From Massilia sp. ZL223 (GTDB taxonomy: Bacteria; Pseudomonadota; Gammaproteobacteria; Burkholderiales; Burkholderiaceae_D): a stretch of 64,000 nt of DNA. The first letter of the stretch is position 1; each line of letters begins with the position of its first letter. The position numbers and the translations under genes were made by a program. The stretch is taken from contig NZ_JAGPWD010000001.1 in assembly GCF_018119395.1 (NCBI RefSeq), positions 62,001-126,000 of the forward strand, in the 5' to 3' direction. The notes under the pieces are model-generated. The model made no database searches. It saw only the letters and a program-made list of their open reading frames with translations, and was not told the origin of the DNA. Positions 54,069-63,285 of the stretch are shown here, one piece after another.

Positions 54069-54698
54069 ATGGGAAGTCAGAAAGTGCCTCGATACCAAGG
54101 AAGAATCACCTCTTGGAAAGACGATCAGGGATTCGGCTTTATCACCCCGAATGGAGGCGGCCCAGCAGTATTTGTGCATATCAGCGCGTTTAGCAGGCGC
54201 GGAGCCCGCCCGGTCAGCAATGACATCGTCACCTACCATTTGGGCGCCAACGAGAAGGGGCCGCGCGCAGAACAAGTCATTCTGGTCCGCGACGCCGTGT
54301 TACGGAAATCATCGCTTGATTCGCCAACTGGTTCATTGATCGCAGCTGCGGGCTTTCTCGGGTTTGTTACTCTTGGCGTTTTTGCCGGAAAGTTGCCGCT
54401 TGCTTTACTTGGTTTGTATTTTGTTATGAGCACCCTGGCATTCTGTACCTATGCTGCCGATAAATCTGCAGCTCGGAAGAATACGTGGAGGACCAGCGAA
54501 AGCACCTTGCATATGCTCGGGCTTATTGGCGGCTGGCCTGGCGCTCTTGTAGCCCAGCAGGCATTGCGGCACAAATCGAAGAAGGCATCGTTCCGCACAG
54601 TGTTCTGGGCGACAGTTCTCATCAATTGCGGAATACTCATCTGGTTCTTTACACCGCCAGGTGCCGAGGCACTGAGCGCTCTTCTTGGCACAGTATGA
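54069..54698 (+). CDS. Cold-shock domain fused to DUF1294 membrane domain
   Basis: The 209-residue protein has an N-terminal cold-shock domain with RNP1-like QGFGFIT (20-26) and RNP2 VFVHIS (34-39), then three or four membrane helices with LYFVMSTLAFCTYAADKSAA and MLGLIGGWPGALVAQQALRH, the DUF1294 signature. So a nucleic-acid-binding domain is tethered to the membrane; its role is unknown. AGGA precedes the ATG by eight bases. GC is low: a hand count of 54361-54420 gives 26 G+C of 60. Confidence 0.85.
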   Translation: MGSQKVPRYQGRITSWKDDQGFGFITPNGGGPAVFVHISAFSRRGARPVSNDIVTYHLGANEKGPRAEQVILVRDAVLRKSSLDSPTGSLIAAAGFLGFVTLGVFAGKLPLALLGLYFVMSTLAFCTYAADKSAARKNTWRTSESTLHMLGLIGGWPGALVAQQALRHKSKKASFRTVFWATVLINCGILIWFFTPPGAEALSALLGTV

Positions 54699-54882
54699 TG
54701 ACCGCGAACATCCGATCGCCCATCAGCACGAGAAAGCAATCGCTTCGGACCGACAGAAATCCGGAAGAAGTGAAAAGACCGAGTAGCGACAGGCGAAGGC
54801 AGGCGTTGCAAGATTGCCGAACACATCGTTTTGGATCGCCCAGCCCCTGTCGGTTCGCCTGCCGCTCCGGTATCATTCCGGG

Positions 54883-55524
54883 ATGAACGCAATTTCCTCC
54901 CTTCCGTTTGTCATTGGTGTCGCTGGCGGAAGCGGCAGTGGCAAGTCAACCGTGACCCAGCAAGTGCTGGCGTCGTTCGGCGCCGAGATGGTCTCGGTCG
55001 TGATGCAGGACGATTACTACCGCGACCAGTCCGACCTCACTCCTGAAGTCCGCCGCAAGCAGAACTACGACCATCCGCAGGCCTTCGACTGGCCCCTGCT
55101 GGTAGAGCACGTCCGCGCCCTGCGCAACGGCGAAACGATCGCGATGCCGGTGTACGACTTCACGATCGATAACCGCTCCGACAAGACCATCCCCGTCAAA
55201 CCTGCCCCGGTCATCGTGATCGAAGGCCTGTTTGCCTTGTATGACGCGGATTTGCGCAAGATGATGTCGCTGAAGATCTTCGTCGACACCGCCCCCGACG
55301 TGCGCTTCATCCGCCGCATGCAGAGGGATATCGCCGAACGCGGCCGCTCGATGGAGAGCATCGTCAACCAGTACCTGGAAACGGTGCGCCCGATGCACAA
55401 GCAGTTCATCGAACCGACCAAGCGCCACGCCGACGTCATCCTGCCCCACGGCGCCAATGGCCCGGCGGTCGATGTCATCACCACCAAGGTGGCGAGCGTC
55501 ATCGGCCAGTTGAAGCGGTCCTGA
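54883..55524 (+). CDS. udk: Uridine kinase
   Basis: Udk phosphorylates uridine and cytidine in pyrimidine salvage. The 213-residue P-loop kinase has GVAGGSGSGKST at 12-23, QDDYYRD, NYDHPQAFDW, PVYDFTIDNRSD, IVIEGLFAL and FIRRMQRDIAERGR. The frame is open upstream but ATG 54883 gives the usual N-terminus. A 184-base gap separates it from the low-GC gene before it. Confidence 0.95.
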   Translation: MNAISSLPFVIGVAGGSGSGKSTVTQQVLASFGAEMVSVVMQDDYYRDQSDLTPEVRRKQNYDHPQAFDWPLLVEHVRALRNGETIAMPVYDFTIDNRSDKTIPVKPAPVIVIEGLFALYDADLRKMMSLKIFVDTAPDVRFIRRMQRDIAERGRSMESIVNQYLETVRPMHKQFIEPTKRHADVILPHGANGPAVDVITTKVASVIGQLKRS

Positions 55525-55568
55525 TCGTATCGCCCCGGACCTTTCAGGCGGCTCCCGGCAGCGGTGTG

Positions 55569-56039
55569 CTACTGGACGCGCTCGACGCGCGCGGTATTAG
55601 CATGGCCGTCGATCTGCAGCAGGTAGCTGCTGAACATGCCGCGCGAGATTTCGACCTGCGGGTTGTTCAGGCGTGGCAGGACTGCCTCGCCCTCGGTCAC
55701 GCGCCATACCTGGCCGTTGGCCAGCGCGATACGGGTGCCGGGCGACCAGCCGTCCAGGGCTCCGGCCACGCTGCTGCGAATCTTCGAAGGGCTCTTTTCC
55801 TTGACGGGCTGCGGTGCGGCCTTCGCCAACCCGAATTTTGCCTCCGGCTGGACCGTCTCGGTGCGAACCGCCCCGGCGTTAGGCGCAGCGGCGGCCGGCG
55901 CCGCCGCCACCGGCATCGCATCGTAGCAGGCGAGGCGGCTCGCTGCCTCTGAGAGCGCGCGGCATTTCAGGACGGCGGCGTCGTCGTCGGCCAGAGCGGC
56001 GCCAGAAACCAACAGCAGCAAGGACAGGGCTTTCTTCAT
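55569..56039 (-). CDS. Exported hypothetical protein with CxxxxxxxxRLxCYD motif
   Basis: The 156-residue protein has a signal peptide (MKKALSLLLLVSGAALA), then KCRALSEAASRLACYDAMP (about 25-43), a motif seen in several small exported proteins where the two Cys probably form a disulfide. An Ala/Pro linker leads to a C-terminal domain with IALANGQVWRVTEGE and VEISRGMFSSYLLQIDG. Function is unknown. It converges on udk and is separated from the MFS gene by about 70 bases. Confidence 0.75.
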   Translation of the reverse strand: MKKALSLLLLVSGAALADDDAAVLKCRALSEAASRLACYDAMPVAAAPAAAAPNAGAVRTETVQPEAKFGLAKAAPQPVKEKSPSKIRSSVAGALDGWSPGTRIALANGQVWRVTEGEAVLPRLNNPQVEISRGMFSSYLLQIDGHANTARVERVQ

Positions 56040-56112
56040 ATGCTTTCCAGAGGCGGGTTGGACAGGCCGGCAAGAGTGCGCGGCTGCGGAGAATTATAAC
56101 GGCAGCCGCGTC

Positions 56113-57270
56113 TCAGCCGTGACGCTTCACCACCCCGGCGCTCACGGCGATCACCAATCCCGATAGCGACAGCATCCCCAGCGCCATCATGATGCTCGAC
56201 TGGGTCGCGATCCAGCCCAGCACCGGCGGCGCCAGCAGCAATCCGCCGTAGCCGAGGGTCGCCACCGCCGCCACGCCAGCCCCGGCGCTCATGCCGGGGA
56301 TGCGCGAGGCCGCGCCGAACAGCAGCGGCACCACGTTCGCCGCGCCCAGGCCGATCAGCGCGAAGCCGCAGGCCGACAGCAGGAAGTGGGTGCTCAGCAC
56401 CGCGGTGGCCAGGCCAGCGAACATCGCCACTCCGCCCACCACCATCACCCGCAGCGCACCGAAGCGCACGATCATCCGGTCGCCCGCGAAACGGCAGGCC
56501 GCCATCGCAATCGAAAACGCCGAGAAGCCGACGGCCGCGGTGGCCGGCGCGGCGCCGGTACGCTCCTGCATCAAGAGGCCGCTCCAGTCCACCAGCGCGC
56601 CCTCGACCGCGAAGCACAGCATGGCCAGCAAGCCGAGACCGACGGCCGCGCCGCGCGGCAGGCTGAAATGGCTGCCATGACTATGCGTGGGGGCGAAAGC
56701 CACCACGCGCCGCGCGGCCAGGGCCAGCACCGCCGCGGTCAGCGCGCCCATCGCCATCGCGCCCTCGCCATGTCCCCATCCCTGGCCGATGATCAGGCCG
56801 CCCAGCGCCGCGCCGATCAGGCCGCCCAGGCTGAAGAAGCCGTGGAAGGACGACATGGTCGGCAGCCCGCGCGCGGTCTCGACTTCGCTGGCGTTGGCGT
56901 TCATCGCCACGTCCAGCGCGCCGTTGCTGATACCGAACAGGAAGGCGGTGCCGAACAGCAGGGGCAAGCCGTCCACCTTCATGATCAGTCCCAGCAGGAG
57001 CGCGAAGGCGAAGCCCGACAGCAGGGTCATGCGGCGGGTGCCGAAGCGCGAGGTCAGTCCGCCCATCAGCGGCATGGCCAGCAGCGCGCCGGCGGCGATG
57101 GTCAGGAGCACCATGCTGAGCGTCGAGGTGTCGATGCCCATGCGCTGCTGCACCACAGGCACGTGGGCGGCCCACAGGCCGATGCCGGCGCCGTTCAGCA
57201 GGAAGACGGTGGAGATGGCCCAGCGGCCCGCCTCGATGCCGGGCGCGTTGGAAGTCGAAACGGGATTCAT
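56113..57270 (-). CDS. MFS transporter, YbjJ-like
   Basis: The 385-residue protein has twelve predicted helices and an MFS loop 2-3 motif GGLTSRFGTRRMTLLSG. NGALDVAMNANASEVE and SSFHGFFSLGGLIGAALGG resemble the YbjJ/FucP-like branch of uncharacterised sugar-type transporters. Its ATG overlaps the deoR-family stop by four bases, so it is cotranscribed with and probably controlled by that regulator. The substrate may be a sugar or sugar phosphate, inferred from the regulator family. Confidence 0.85.
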   Translation of the reverse strand: MNPVSTSNAPGIEAGRWAISTVFLLNGAGIGLWAAHVPVVQQRMGIDTSTLSMVLLTIAAGALLAMPLMGGLTSRFGTRRMTLLSGFAFALLLGLIMKVDGLPLLFGTAFLFGISNGALDVAMNANASEVETARGLPTMSSFHGFFSLGGLIGAALGGLIIGQGWGHGEGAMAMGALTAAVLALAARRVVAFAPTHSHGSHFSLPRGAAVGLGLLAMLCFAVEGALVDWSGLLMQERTGAAPATAAVGFSAFSIAMAACRFAGDRMIVRFGALRVMVVGGVAMFAGLATAVLSTHFLLSACGFALIGLGAANVVPLLFGAASRIPGMSAGAGVAAVATLGYGGLLLAPPVLGWIATQSSIMMALGMLSLSGLVIAVSAGVVKRHG

Positions 57271-58043
57271 GCCTTGCTCTTTCCGGTGAACTTGATGTCG
57301 AGAGCCGAACAGGCCGTGCGCAGCGTGTGGACGGCATCCGGCGGCGCATCGGCTTCCAGCACGAGGTGGTCGAGATCGGCGAGCGCGCCGAACACGAAGG
57401 GCGCGCCGCCTTCCAGGCGCTCGTTGAGCACGGCCACCGCGCGGCGCGCGCTGCCGGCCAGCATGGCGCCCTTGAGCGCCGCTTCTTCCGGATTGGCGGC
57501 GCCCAGGCCGCGCTCCAGGTCCAGGCCGCACACGCCCACCAGCGCCAGGTCGGCGCGCAGGCGCTGCACTTCGAGCATGGTCGCGGCGCCGACGGTGGCG
57601 CCGACGTCCGGGTGATAGGTCCCGCCCAGCAGCACGATGCGCGTGCGGCGGAAGTGGCCGAGCGCCAGCGCGATCTGCGGGCTGTTGGTGACGATGGCGG
57701 CGGCGCAGCCGTCTTCCAGCTGGCGCGCCAGCGCAAGGTGGGTCGAGCCGGCGTCGATCAGCACCGTGTCGCCCGGACGGATGCAGTCGCGCAGTCCCTG
57801 GGCGAGCTGGCCCTTGCGCGCCATGTCGGCTTCGGCCCGCTCGCTGAAGCTGGCTTCGCGGCGCAGGCGCACGGCGCCGCCGTGCACGCGGCGCAGCAGG
57901 CCGGCCGCATCCAGGTCGCGCAGGTCGCGCCGGATCGTGTCTTCCGAGGTGTCCAAGGTGCGCGCCAGCTCGACGGCCAGCACCCTTCCTTCGCGCTCGA
58001 CGGCGTCGACAATCGCCTGGCGGCGCTCTTCCGCTAATTGCAT
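57267..58043 (-). CDS. DeoR-family transcriptional regulator
   Basis: The 258-residue repressor has an N-terminal DeoR helix-turn-helix (LARTLDTSEDTIRRDLRDLD, about 27-46, then RRVHGGA) and the sugar-phosphate sensing domain (DTVLIDAGSTHLALAR, IVTNSPQIAL, VLLGGTYHPD, LVGVCGLDLERGL). AGGAG lies close upstream. It overlaps the MFS gene and has a five-unit decamer array over its promoter, consistent with autoregulation. Confidence 0.92.
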   Translation of the reverse strand: MQLAEERRQAIVDAVEREGRVLAVELARTLDTSEDTIRRDLRDLDAAGLLRRVHGGAVRLRREASFSERAEADMARKGQLAQGLRDCIRPGDTVLIDAGSTHLALARQLEDGCAAAIVTNSPQIALALGHFRRTRIVLLGGTYHPDVGATVGAATMLEVQRLRADLALVGVCGLDLERGLGAANPEEAALKGAMLAGSARRAVAVLNERLEGGAPFVFGALADLDHLVLEADAPPDAVHTLRTACSALDIKFTGKSKA

Positions 58044-58066
58044 GGGTTCTCCTGATGTGTCCGCTC

Positions 58067-58095
58067 ACTGTACACAAACAGGCAAACTCATGCAA
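58067..58095 (-). promoter_or_regulatory. Promoter of the deoR-MFS operon
   Basis: On the minus strand TTGCAT (58090-58095) and TACAGT (58067-58072) are 17 bases apart. The -35 and spacer lie inside the decamer repeats, so repressor binding would block polymerase. Confidence 0.6.
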
Positions 58096-58125
58096 GTAAA
58101 CGCACAAACATGCAAAAACAGGCAG
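58076..58125. promoter_or_regulatory. Array of five 10-bp phased repeats, likely DeoR-type operator
   Basis: Five direct decamers follow each other exactly: AAACAGGCAA, ACTCATGCAA, GTAAACGCAC, AAACATGCAA and AAACAGGCAG. The core CA(G/T)GCA recurs at 58079, 58089, 58109 and 58119, with a degenerate copy at 58099. One-turn spacing places all copies on one face of the helix, fitting cooperative binding by a DeoR-type oligomer. Confidence 0.75.
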
Positions 58126-58222
58126 GGCTAGCTGATCATCTGCGCAACAGTGGACCTCCAGGCACGTAGGCGGCCCAACAATTAGTTGTTAAACTTCATC
58201 AACTTACGTTGCTATAAATATC

Positions 58223-59833
58223 ATGGACAAGTCCTCTGCCATTCTCATCGTCGACGATTACCTCCTGATCCGCACCCATGTGCGCCAGGTGCTGGCCGAA
58301 CTCGGCTTCCTGAACGTGTTCCAGGCCGACAATGGCAAGACGGCGCAGGACGTGATGCGCAAGCAGCAGATCGACATCGTGGTCGGCGACTGGGGCATGC
58401 CGGTCATGAGCGGCATCGACCTGCTCAAATGGATGCGCAGCGACCACCGCTACGCCCACACGCCTTTCATGATGCTGACCGCCGAAGCCAACCCGGCCTC
58501 GGTACGCACCGCGCTGCAGGCGGGCGTGAACGCCTACATGATCAAGCCCTTCACGGTGCACAGCTTCGCCAGCAAGTTCATGAGCATGCTGGGCGTAACG
58601 CTCGACAGCGCACCGGCCTCGCCGTTCGCACGCCCGGCCCCTGCCCGTCCTGCGGTTCCGAGCGCGCCGTCACCTGCGCCGGCTCCGGCTGCAGTCGCCC
58701 CTGCGGCGCCGGCCCTGCCGCCGTCGAACGTGATCGGCCTGGACCAGCCGATCGGCGAGCGGGTCAAGAAGTGCACGGTGCTGATCGTCGACGACATCCC
58801 GACCAACATCGAGGTGCTGGCCGGCGTGCTGAAGGACGAATACGCGATCAAGGTCGCGATCAGCGGCAAGAAGGCGCTGGAGATCGCGGAAGCCTTCCAC
58901 GTCGACCTGATCCTGCTCGACATCATGATGCCGGTGATGGACGGCTTCGAGGTCTGCCGCCAGCTCAAGGCCAATCCGAAGACGGCGCACATCCCGATCA
59001 TCTTCCTGTCCGCGCGCGACGGCACTGAGGACGTGGTGTCCGGCCTGCGCCTGGGCGCGGTGGACTACGTGGCCAAGCCGGCCGACCCGACCATCCTCAA
59101 GGCGCGCCTCTCGGCCCACCTGATGCTGGCCACGGCCATGCAGGACCTGAAGCGCCAGAACGAACTGCTGATCGAGAACGCGCGCCTGCGCGAGGATGTC
59201 GAGCGCATGACCCGCCACGACCTCAAGAGCCCGATCGCGGTGGCCCTGCACGGCAGCCAGTTCCTGCTGGGGAGCGCGCTGAACGAGGCGCAGGAACAGC
59301 AGGCGCGCATGATCGAAGAGGCGGCCGAGCACGCGCTCGAAATGATCAACCGCACCCTCGACGTCTACAAGATGGAGCAAGGGACCTACCAGCCGATCCT
59401 GCAGATGTTCGACCTCGGCACGCTGCTGGCCAAGGTGGCGCAGCAGGTGCAGTTGGCCTTCACCGAGAAGGACGTGGTGATCCGCTTCGACGCGCCGCAG
59501 GACGTGATGTGCCTGGGCGAGCCGATGCTGTGCTATTCGCTGTTCAACAACGCGCTGAAGAATGCGGTGGAGGCGTCGCCGGGCGGGGCGGCGGTGCGCA
59601 TGGTTGTGGCGCCGGGGTATGGAAATCTGCACGTCATGATCGATAACCCGGGCGAAGTGCCGGTGGAGCTGCGGGAGCGCTTCTTTGACAAGTATGCGTC
59701 GAGCGAGAAGATCGGGGGGACCGGGCTGGGGACGTACTCGATCCGGCTGATGGCCGAGGTGCAGGGAGGCAGCGTCAGCATGGATACCGGTTCGGGTGTG
59801 ACGAAGCTGACGATTACGCTGCCCTGCCCGTAA
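58223..59833 (+). CDS. Cytoplasmic REC-REC-histidine kinase
   Basis: The 536-residue protein has a first receiver (about 5-120, CheY-like VGDWGMPVMSG with Asp56 and Lys in MIKPF), an Ala/Pro linker of about 45 residues, a second receiver (about 183-305, Asp233 in LILLDIMMPVMDG), a dimerisation helix with RHDLKSPIAVAL (His332), and an ATPase domain with NNALKNAVEASPGG and GGTGLGTYSIRLM. No membrane helix is seen. It probably takes phosphate signals from other kinases and integrates them. No partner gene is adjacent. Confidence 0.9.
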   Translation: MDKSSAILIVDDYLLIRTHVRQVLAELGFLNVFQADNGKTAQDVMRKQQIDIVVGDWGMPVMSGIDLLKWMRSDHRYAHTPFMMLTAEANPASVRTALQAGVNAYMIKPFTVHSFASKFMSMLGVTLDSAPASPFARPAPARPAVPSAPSPAPAPAAVAPAAPALPPSNVIGLDQPIGERVKKCTVLIVDDIPTNIEVLAGVLKDEYAIKVAISGKKALEIAEAFHVDLILLDIMMPVMDGFEVCRQLKANPKTAHIPIIFLSARDGTEDVVSGLRLGAVDYVAKPADPTILKARLSAHLMLATAMQDLKRQNELLIENARLREDVERMTRHDLKSPIAVALHGSQFLLGSALNEAQEQQARMIEEAAEHALEMINRTLDVYKMEQGTYQPILQMFDLGTLLAKVAQQVQLAFTEKDVVIRFDAPQDVMCLGEPMLCYSLFNNALKNAVEASPGGAAVRMVVAPGYGNLHVMIDNPGEVPVELRERFFDKYASSEKIGGTGLGTYSIRLMAEVQGGSVSMDTGSGVTKLTITLPCP

Positions 59834-59873
59834 TCTGCTGACAAGTTCCGCACCGAAGCTGCAAACGCCCGCA

Positions 59874-61211
59874 TCACACCAGCAGCATCAAATGCTCCCT
59901 CTCCCAAGAGCTGATCACCCTGCTAAACGTCGCAAACTCCAGCTCCTTCACCTCGCAGTACGCCTGCACGAACAGCTCTCCCAGCATCGCCGCCAGCTGC
60001 GGACACTGGCGCAAGCGCAAAATCGCATCCTCCAGGTCCCGCGGCAGATCGTCGTGCACCTGCTCCGCGCTGTCCGGCGTCGGGTCCGACGGCGTGAGCC
60101 GCTCGGTCATCCCCAGCAGCCCGCAGCTGAGCGTGGCCGCCATCGCCAGGTAGGGATTCACATCCACCCCCGGCACCCGGTTCTCCACGCGCCTGGCCTC
60201 GGGCGAGGAATTCGGCACGCGGATGCCGCAAGTGCGGTTGTCGTAGCCCCAGCGCACATTGGTCGGCGCCGACTGGAAGCGCGATAAACGGCGGTAGGAA
60301 TTCACATGCGGCGCGAACATCAGGAGCGCGTCCGGCACATAGCGCTCCAGCCCGGCGATATAGTGGAAGAACAGCTGACTCGGCCCGCCCCCCTCCTCCG
60401 TGAAGATATTGCGCCCCGTGGCGATGTCGACCACGCTCTGGTGCACATGCATGGCGCTGCCCGGCTCGGTCTCCATGGGCTTGGCCATGAAGGTGGCGAA
60501 GATGCCGTGCCGCAGGGCGGTCTCGCGTACCGCGCGCTTGAACAGGAACACGCGGTCGGCCAGCTCGAGCGCGTCGCCGTGCGCGAAGTTGATTTCCATC
60601 TGTCCCGCGCCAGCCTCGTGGATCAGGGTTTCCACGCCCAGGTCGTGGGCCTTGCAGAAGGCGGACAGCTCCAGGAAGAAGGGATCGAAATCGTTCACCG
60701 CGTCGATCGAGTAGGACTGGCGCCCCGTCTCGGCCATGCCGGTACGGCCCATCGGGGGCGTCAGGGGCTCGTGCGGATTGGTGTTGCGCGCCACCAGGTA
60801 GAACTCCATCTCCGGCGCCACCACCGGCCGCCAGCCGCGCTCTTCGTACAACCCCAGCACCCGGCGCAGCACCGCGCGCGGCGACAGCTCGACCAGCGAA
60901 CCGTCGAAGTTGCGGCAATCGTGGATGACCACGGCAACCCGCTCGGAGGCCCAGGGCACGACCCGGATCGTGTCCGGATCCGGTACGCAGATCATGTCGG
61001 GGTCGGTCGTGCCCACGTAGGGCGCGTTGTTGGGCTGCTCGCCGTTGACGGTGTTGAGCAGCACGCTCTTCGGCAGGCGCATGTGGCCGCCGTCGAGAAA
61101 CAGGTCTTTGGGAAGGATCTTGCCGCGCGCGATGCCCGTCATGTCCGTGATGACGCACTCGACTTCATGAATATTGTGTTCGCGCAGGAACTCGCGCATC
61201 TCAATGCCCAT
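59874..61211 (-). CDS. Glutamine synthetase-family ligase, PuuA-like (gamma-glutamylpolyamine synthetase)
   Basis: The 445-residue enzyme matches the PuuA-type branch: VECVITDMTGIARGKILPKD near the N-terminus, VVAPEMEFYLV with metal-binding Glu, HEAGAGQMEINFAHGD, GSAMHVHQSV, NSYRRLSRFQSAPTNVRWG and RVENRVPGVDVNPY. This branch attaches glutamate to putrescine or related amines for catabolism. Start 61211 has GGA seven bases upstream. No other puu gene is present, so the amine substrate is inferred only. Confidence 0.85.
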   Translation of the reverse strand: MGIEMREFLREHNIHEVECVITDMTGIARGKILPKDLFLDGGHMRLPKSVLLNTVNGEQPNNAPYVGTTDPDMICVPDPDTIRVVPWASERVAVVIHDCRNFDGSLVELSPRAVLRRVLGLYEERGWRPVVAPEMEFYLVARNTNPHEPLTPPMGRTGMAETGRQSYSIDAVNDFDPFFLELSAFCKAHDLGVETLIHEAGAGQMEINFAHGDALELADRVFLFKRAVRETALRHGIFATFMAKPMETEPGSAMHVHQSVVDIATGRNIFTEEGGGPSQLFFHYIAGLERYVPDALLMFAPHVNSYRRLSRFQSAPTNVRWGYDNRTCGIRVPNSSPEARRVENRVPGVDVNPYLAMAATLSCGLLGMTERLTPSDPTPDSAEQVHDDLPRDLEDAILRLRQCPQLAAMLGELFVQAYCEVKELEFATFSRVISSWEREHLMLLV

Positions 61212-61362
61212 GGTGTTTCCGTCGTAGCTACGGGAGGCCCAATATAGCACCACGCCCGCCGGCCCCGCGCGCCGCTGACGCCTTCCCGCAATCCAGGTAT
61301 CGAATCTGGCATTTCGCGTCATGACCGGCCCCGCCTGGCCCATTCTGCGCCATACTTTCGCC

Positions 61363-62448
61363 ATGAAAACAATGTCAATCAAGCAGCCCGCCCCTGGCCG
61401 CCGCCTCATGTGGCGGATCTATGTTGCCGTCTGGCTGGTATATGCGGTCTTCCTGTCGACCGCCGACCAGCTGGACAAGGTGGTGGCGGGACAATTCGAT
61501 GCGGCGCGAGCCGCGTTGACGATCGCCAGCCTGCTCCCCTCCGCGCTGCTGCTGGCCCTCGCGTGGCCGCTGACCGGCTACCTGGAGCGCCGCAAGCTGA
61601 GCCGGACCACGGTGCTGGTGGTCCACGCCTTGATCGCGCCCGTGTTCGCGATCCTGTCGCAAGGGCCCTTCTGGGCCATGTTCCAGCCCAACAAGGCGAT
61701 CAGCTGGTATGTCTGGCCCCTGCTGTACCACTGCATGACCTACCTGCTCGGGACCGGCATTTTCACGCTGGTCCGCGCCGGCGAGCGCGCCCACCGGCAG
61801 GCGCTGGCCATGGAAGAGGCGCAAAAGCTCCTGATCGCCTCGGAACTGAACGCCTTGCGCAGCAAGCTCAATCCCCACTTCCTGTTCAACACCCTGCACT
61901 CGATCATCGCGCTCACGCGCAAGGACCCCGGCGCGGCGGAGACCGCCCTGTTCCAGTTCTCCGACATGCTGCGCTACGTGCTGGACACCGAGAAAAGCGG
62001 CAGCGACCGCGTGACGCTCGATGCGGAACTCGATTTCGTGCGCGATTACCTGGAGCTGGAAGCGCTGCGCCTGGGCAGCCGCCTGAACGTGGAATGGCAG
62101 CTCGATCCGGATGCCGGCAGCGAACAGGTGCCGGCGCTGTCCCTGCAGCCGCTGGTCGAGAACAGCATCAAGCATGCGTTCAACCCGCACAGCCGCCCCG
62201 GCACCCTGCGCATCGAGACCCAGCGCGACGAGGCCGGGGGGCGCCTGCGCTTTGCCGTGCGCGACGACGGTCCGGGCGTCGATGCGGATGCGATCGGACG
62301 CAGCGCGGGCCTCGGCCTGCGCACGGTGGAAAAGCGCCTGGTGCTCGACTACGGCGCAGAGTCCGCGCTGCGCATCGACACCGCCCCGGGCGCCGGCTTC
62401 GCCGTCGCATTTTCCATTCCGCTCGAACCGACAGGGAGACTCGCGTGA
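61363..62448 (+). CDS. LytS/AlgZ-type sensor histidine kinase
   Basis: The 361-residue kinase has four membrane helices in its N-terminal half, a short linker (HRQALAMEEAQKLLIASE), then the His_kinase domain with LNPHFLFNTLHSIIAL (His172) and an ATPase domain with LVENSIKHAFNPHS and DDGPGVDADA. The start is uncertain: ATGs at 61321, 61363 and 61372 are in frame and none has a clear ribosome site. The partner LytTR regulator overlaps its stop by four bases. Confidence 0.9.
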   Translation: MKTMSIKQPAPGRRLMWRIYVAVWLVYAVFLSTADQLDKVVAGQFDAARAALTIASLLPSALLLALAWPLTGYLERRKLSRTTVLVVHALIAPVFAILSQGPFWAMFQPNKAISWYVWPLLYHCMTYLLGTGIFTLVRAGERAHRQALAMEEAQKLLIASELNALRSKLNPHFLFNTLHSIIALTRKDPGAAETALFQFSDMLRYVLDTEKSGSDRVTLDAELDFVRDYLELEALRLGSRLNVEWQLDPDAGSEQVPALSLQPLVENSIKHAFNPHSRPGTLRIETQRDEAGGRLRFAVRDDGPGVDADAIGRSAGLGLRTVEKRLVLDYGAESALRIDTAPGAGFAVAFSIPLEPTGRLA

Positions 62449-63188
62449 ACATGAAGACCGTATTCTTCGCGGAAGACGAACCGCTCGCCCGCGACGTGCT
62501 GCGCGATGCGATCTGCGCCCACGAGGGCCTGCGCCTGGTGGGCGAAGCGGCCGACGGCGCGGCCGCGCTCGCCAGCATCAACCGGCTGCGGCCGGAGGTG
62601 GTGTTCATGGACATCCAGATGCCCGAGATGACCGGGCTGGAGGTGCTGCGCCGCCTGGATTACCTGCCGCAGATCGTGTTCACCACGGCCTACGACCAGT
62701 ACGCGGTCACGGCGTTCGAACTCAATGCCATCGACTACCTGCTCAAGCCCTTCACGCGTGCGCGCTTCGACGCCGCCGTGGCGCGCCTGCTGGATGCGCC
62801 GCAGCGTTCGCCGGGCGAGCTGGCCGATACCTTGCTGCAGGCGGGCCAGCGTGAGGTGCGGCGCGTCGAGCGCATCCTGGTGCGCGACCGCGGCCGCATC
62901 TTCCCGCTCGCGGTGGGCGATATCGAGTACATGAAATCGGATTCCAAGTACACGGTGATCGTCGCGCGCGGCCAGAACTTCCTGGTGCGGCTCGGCATAG
63001 CGGAGCTGGAAGCCCAGCTCGACCCAAGCCGGTTCATCCGCATCCACCGCTCGGTGCTGGTCAACCTCGATTTCGTCGAGTCGATGACGCCGGATGACCA
63101 GTCCCAGTTGCAGATCGAGATGCGCGACGGCACCCGCCTGGGCGCCAACCGCGAGGCGTCCAGGGCGCTGCGCGATATGTCCATCTAA
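62445..63188 (+). CDS. LytTR-family response regulator
   Basis: The 247-residue protein has a receiver domain (EDE at 10-12, phosphoacceptor Asp56 in VFMDIQMPEMTG, Lys in LLKPF) and a C-terminal LytTR DNA-binding domain with IEYMKSDSKYTVIVARG, FIRIHRSVLVNLDFVE and DGTRLGANREA. GTG 62445 is preferred over ATG 62451 because GGGAG lies six bases upstream of GTG. It forms a two-component pair with the overlapping LytS-type gene. Confidence 0.93.
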   Translation: MNMKTVFFAEDEPLARDVLRDAICAHEGLRLVGEAADGAAALASINRLRPEVVFMDIQMPEMTGLEVLRRLDYLPQIVFTTAYDQYAVTAFELNAIDYLLKPFTRARFDAAVARLLDAPQRSPGELADTLLQAGQREVRRVERILVRDRGRIFPLAVGDIEYMKSDSKYTVIVARGQNFLVRLGIAELEAQLDPSRFIRIHRSVLVNLDFVESMTPDDQSQLQIEMRDGTRLGANREASRALRDMSI

Positions 63189-63285
63189 AAGTTGGTCACA
63201 TGCAATAAGAAATAACTGTCGGAATCTTTTACACCTGCCCGCAGACCTTCTCCGGCCTTCCTTCAAAATCAAGGAGTTGCAAAGT

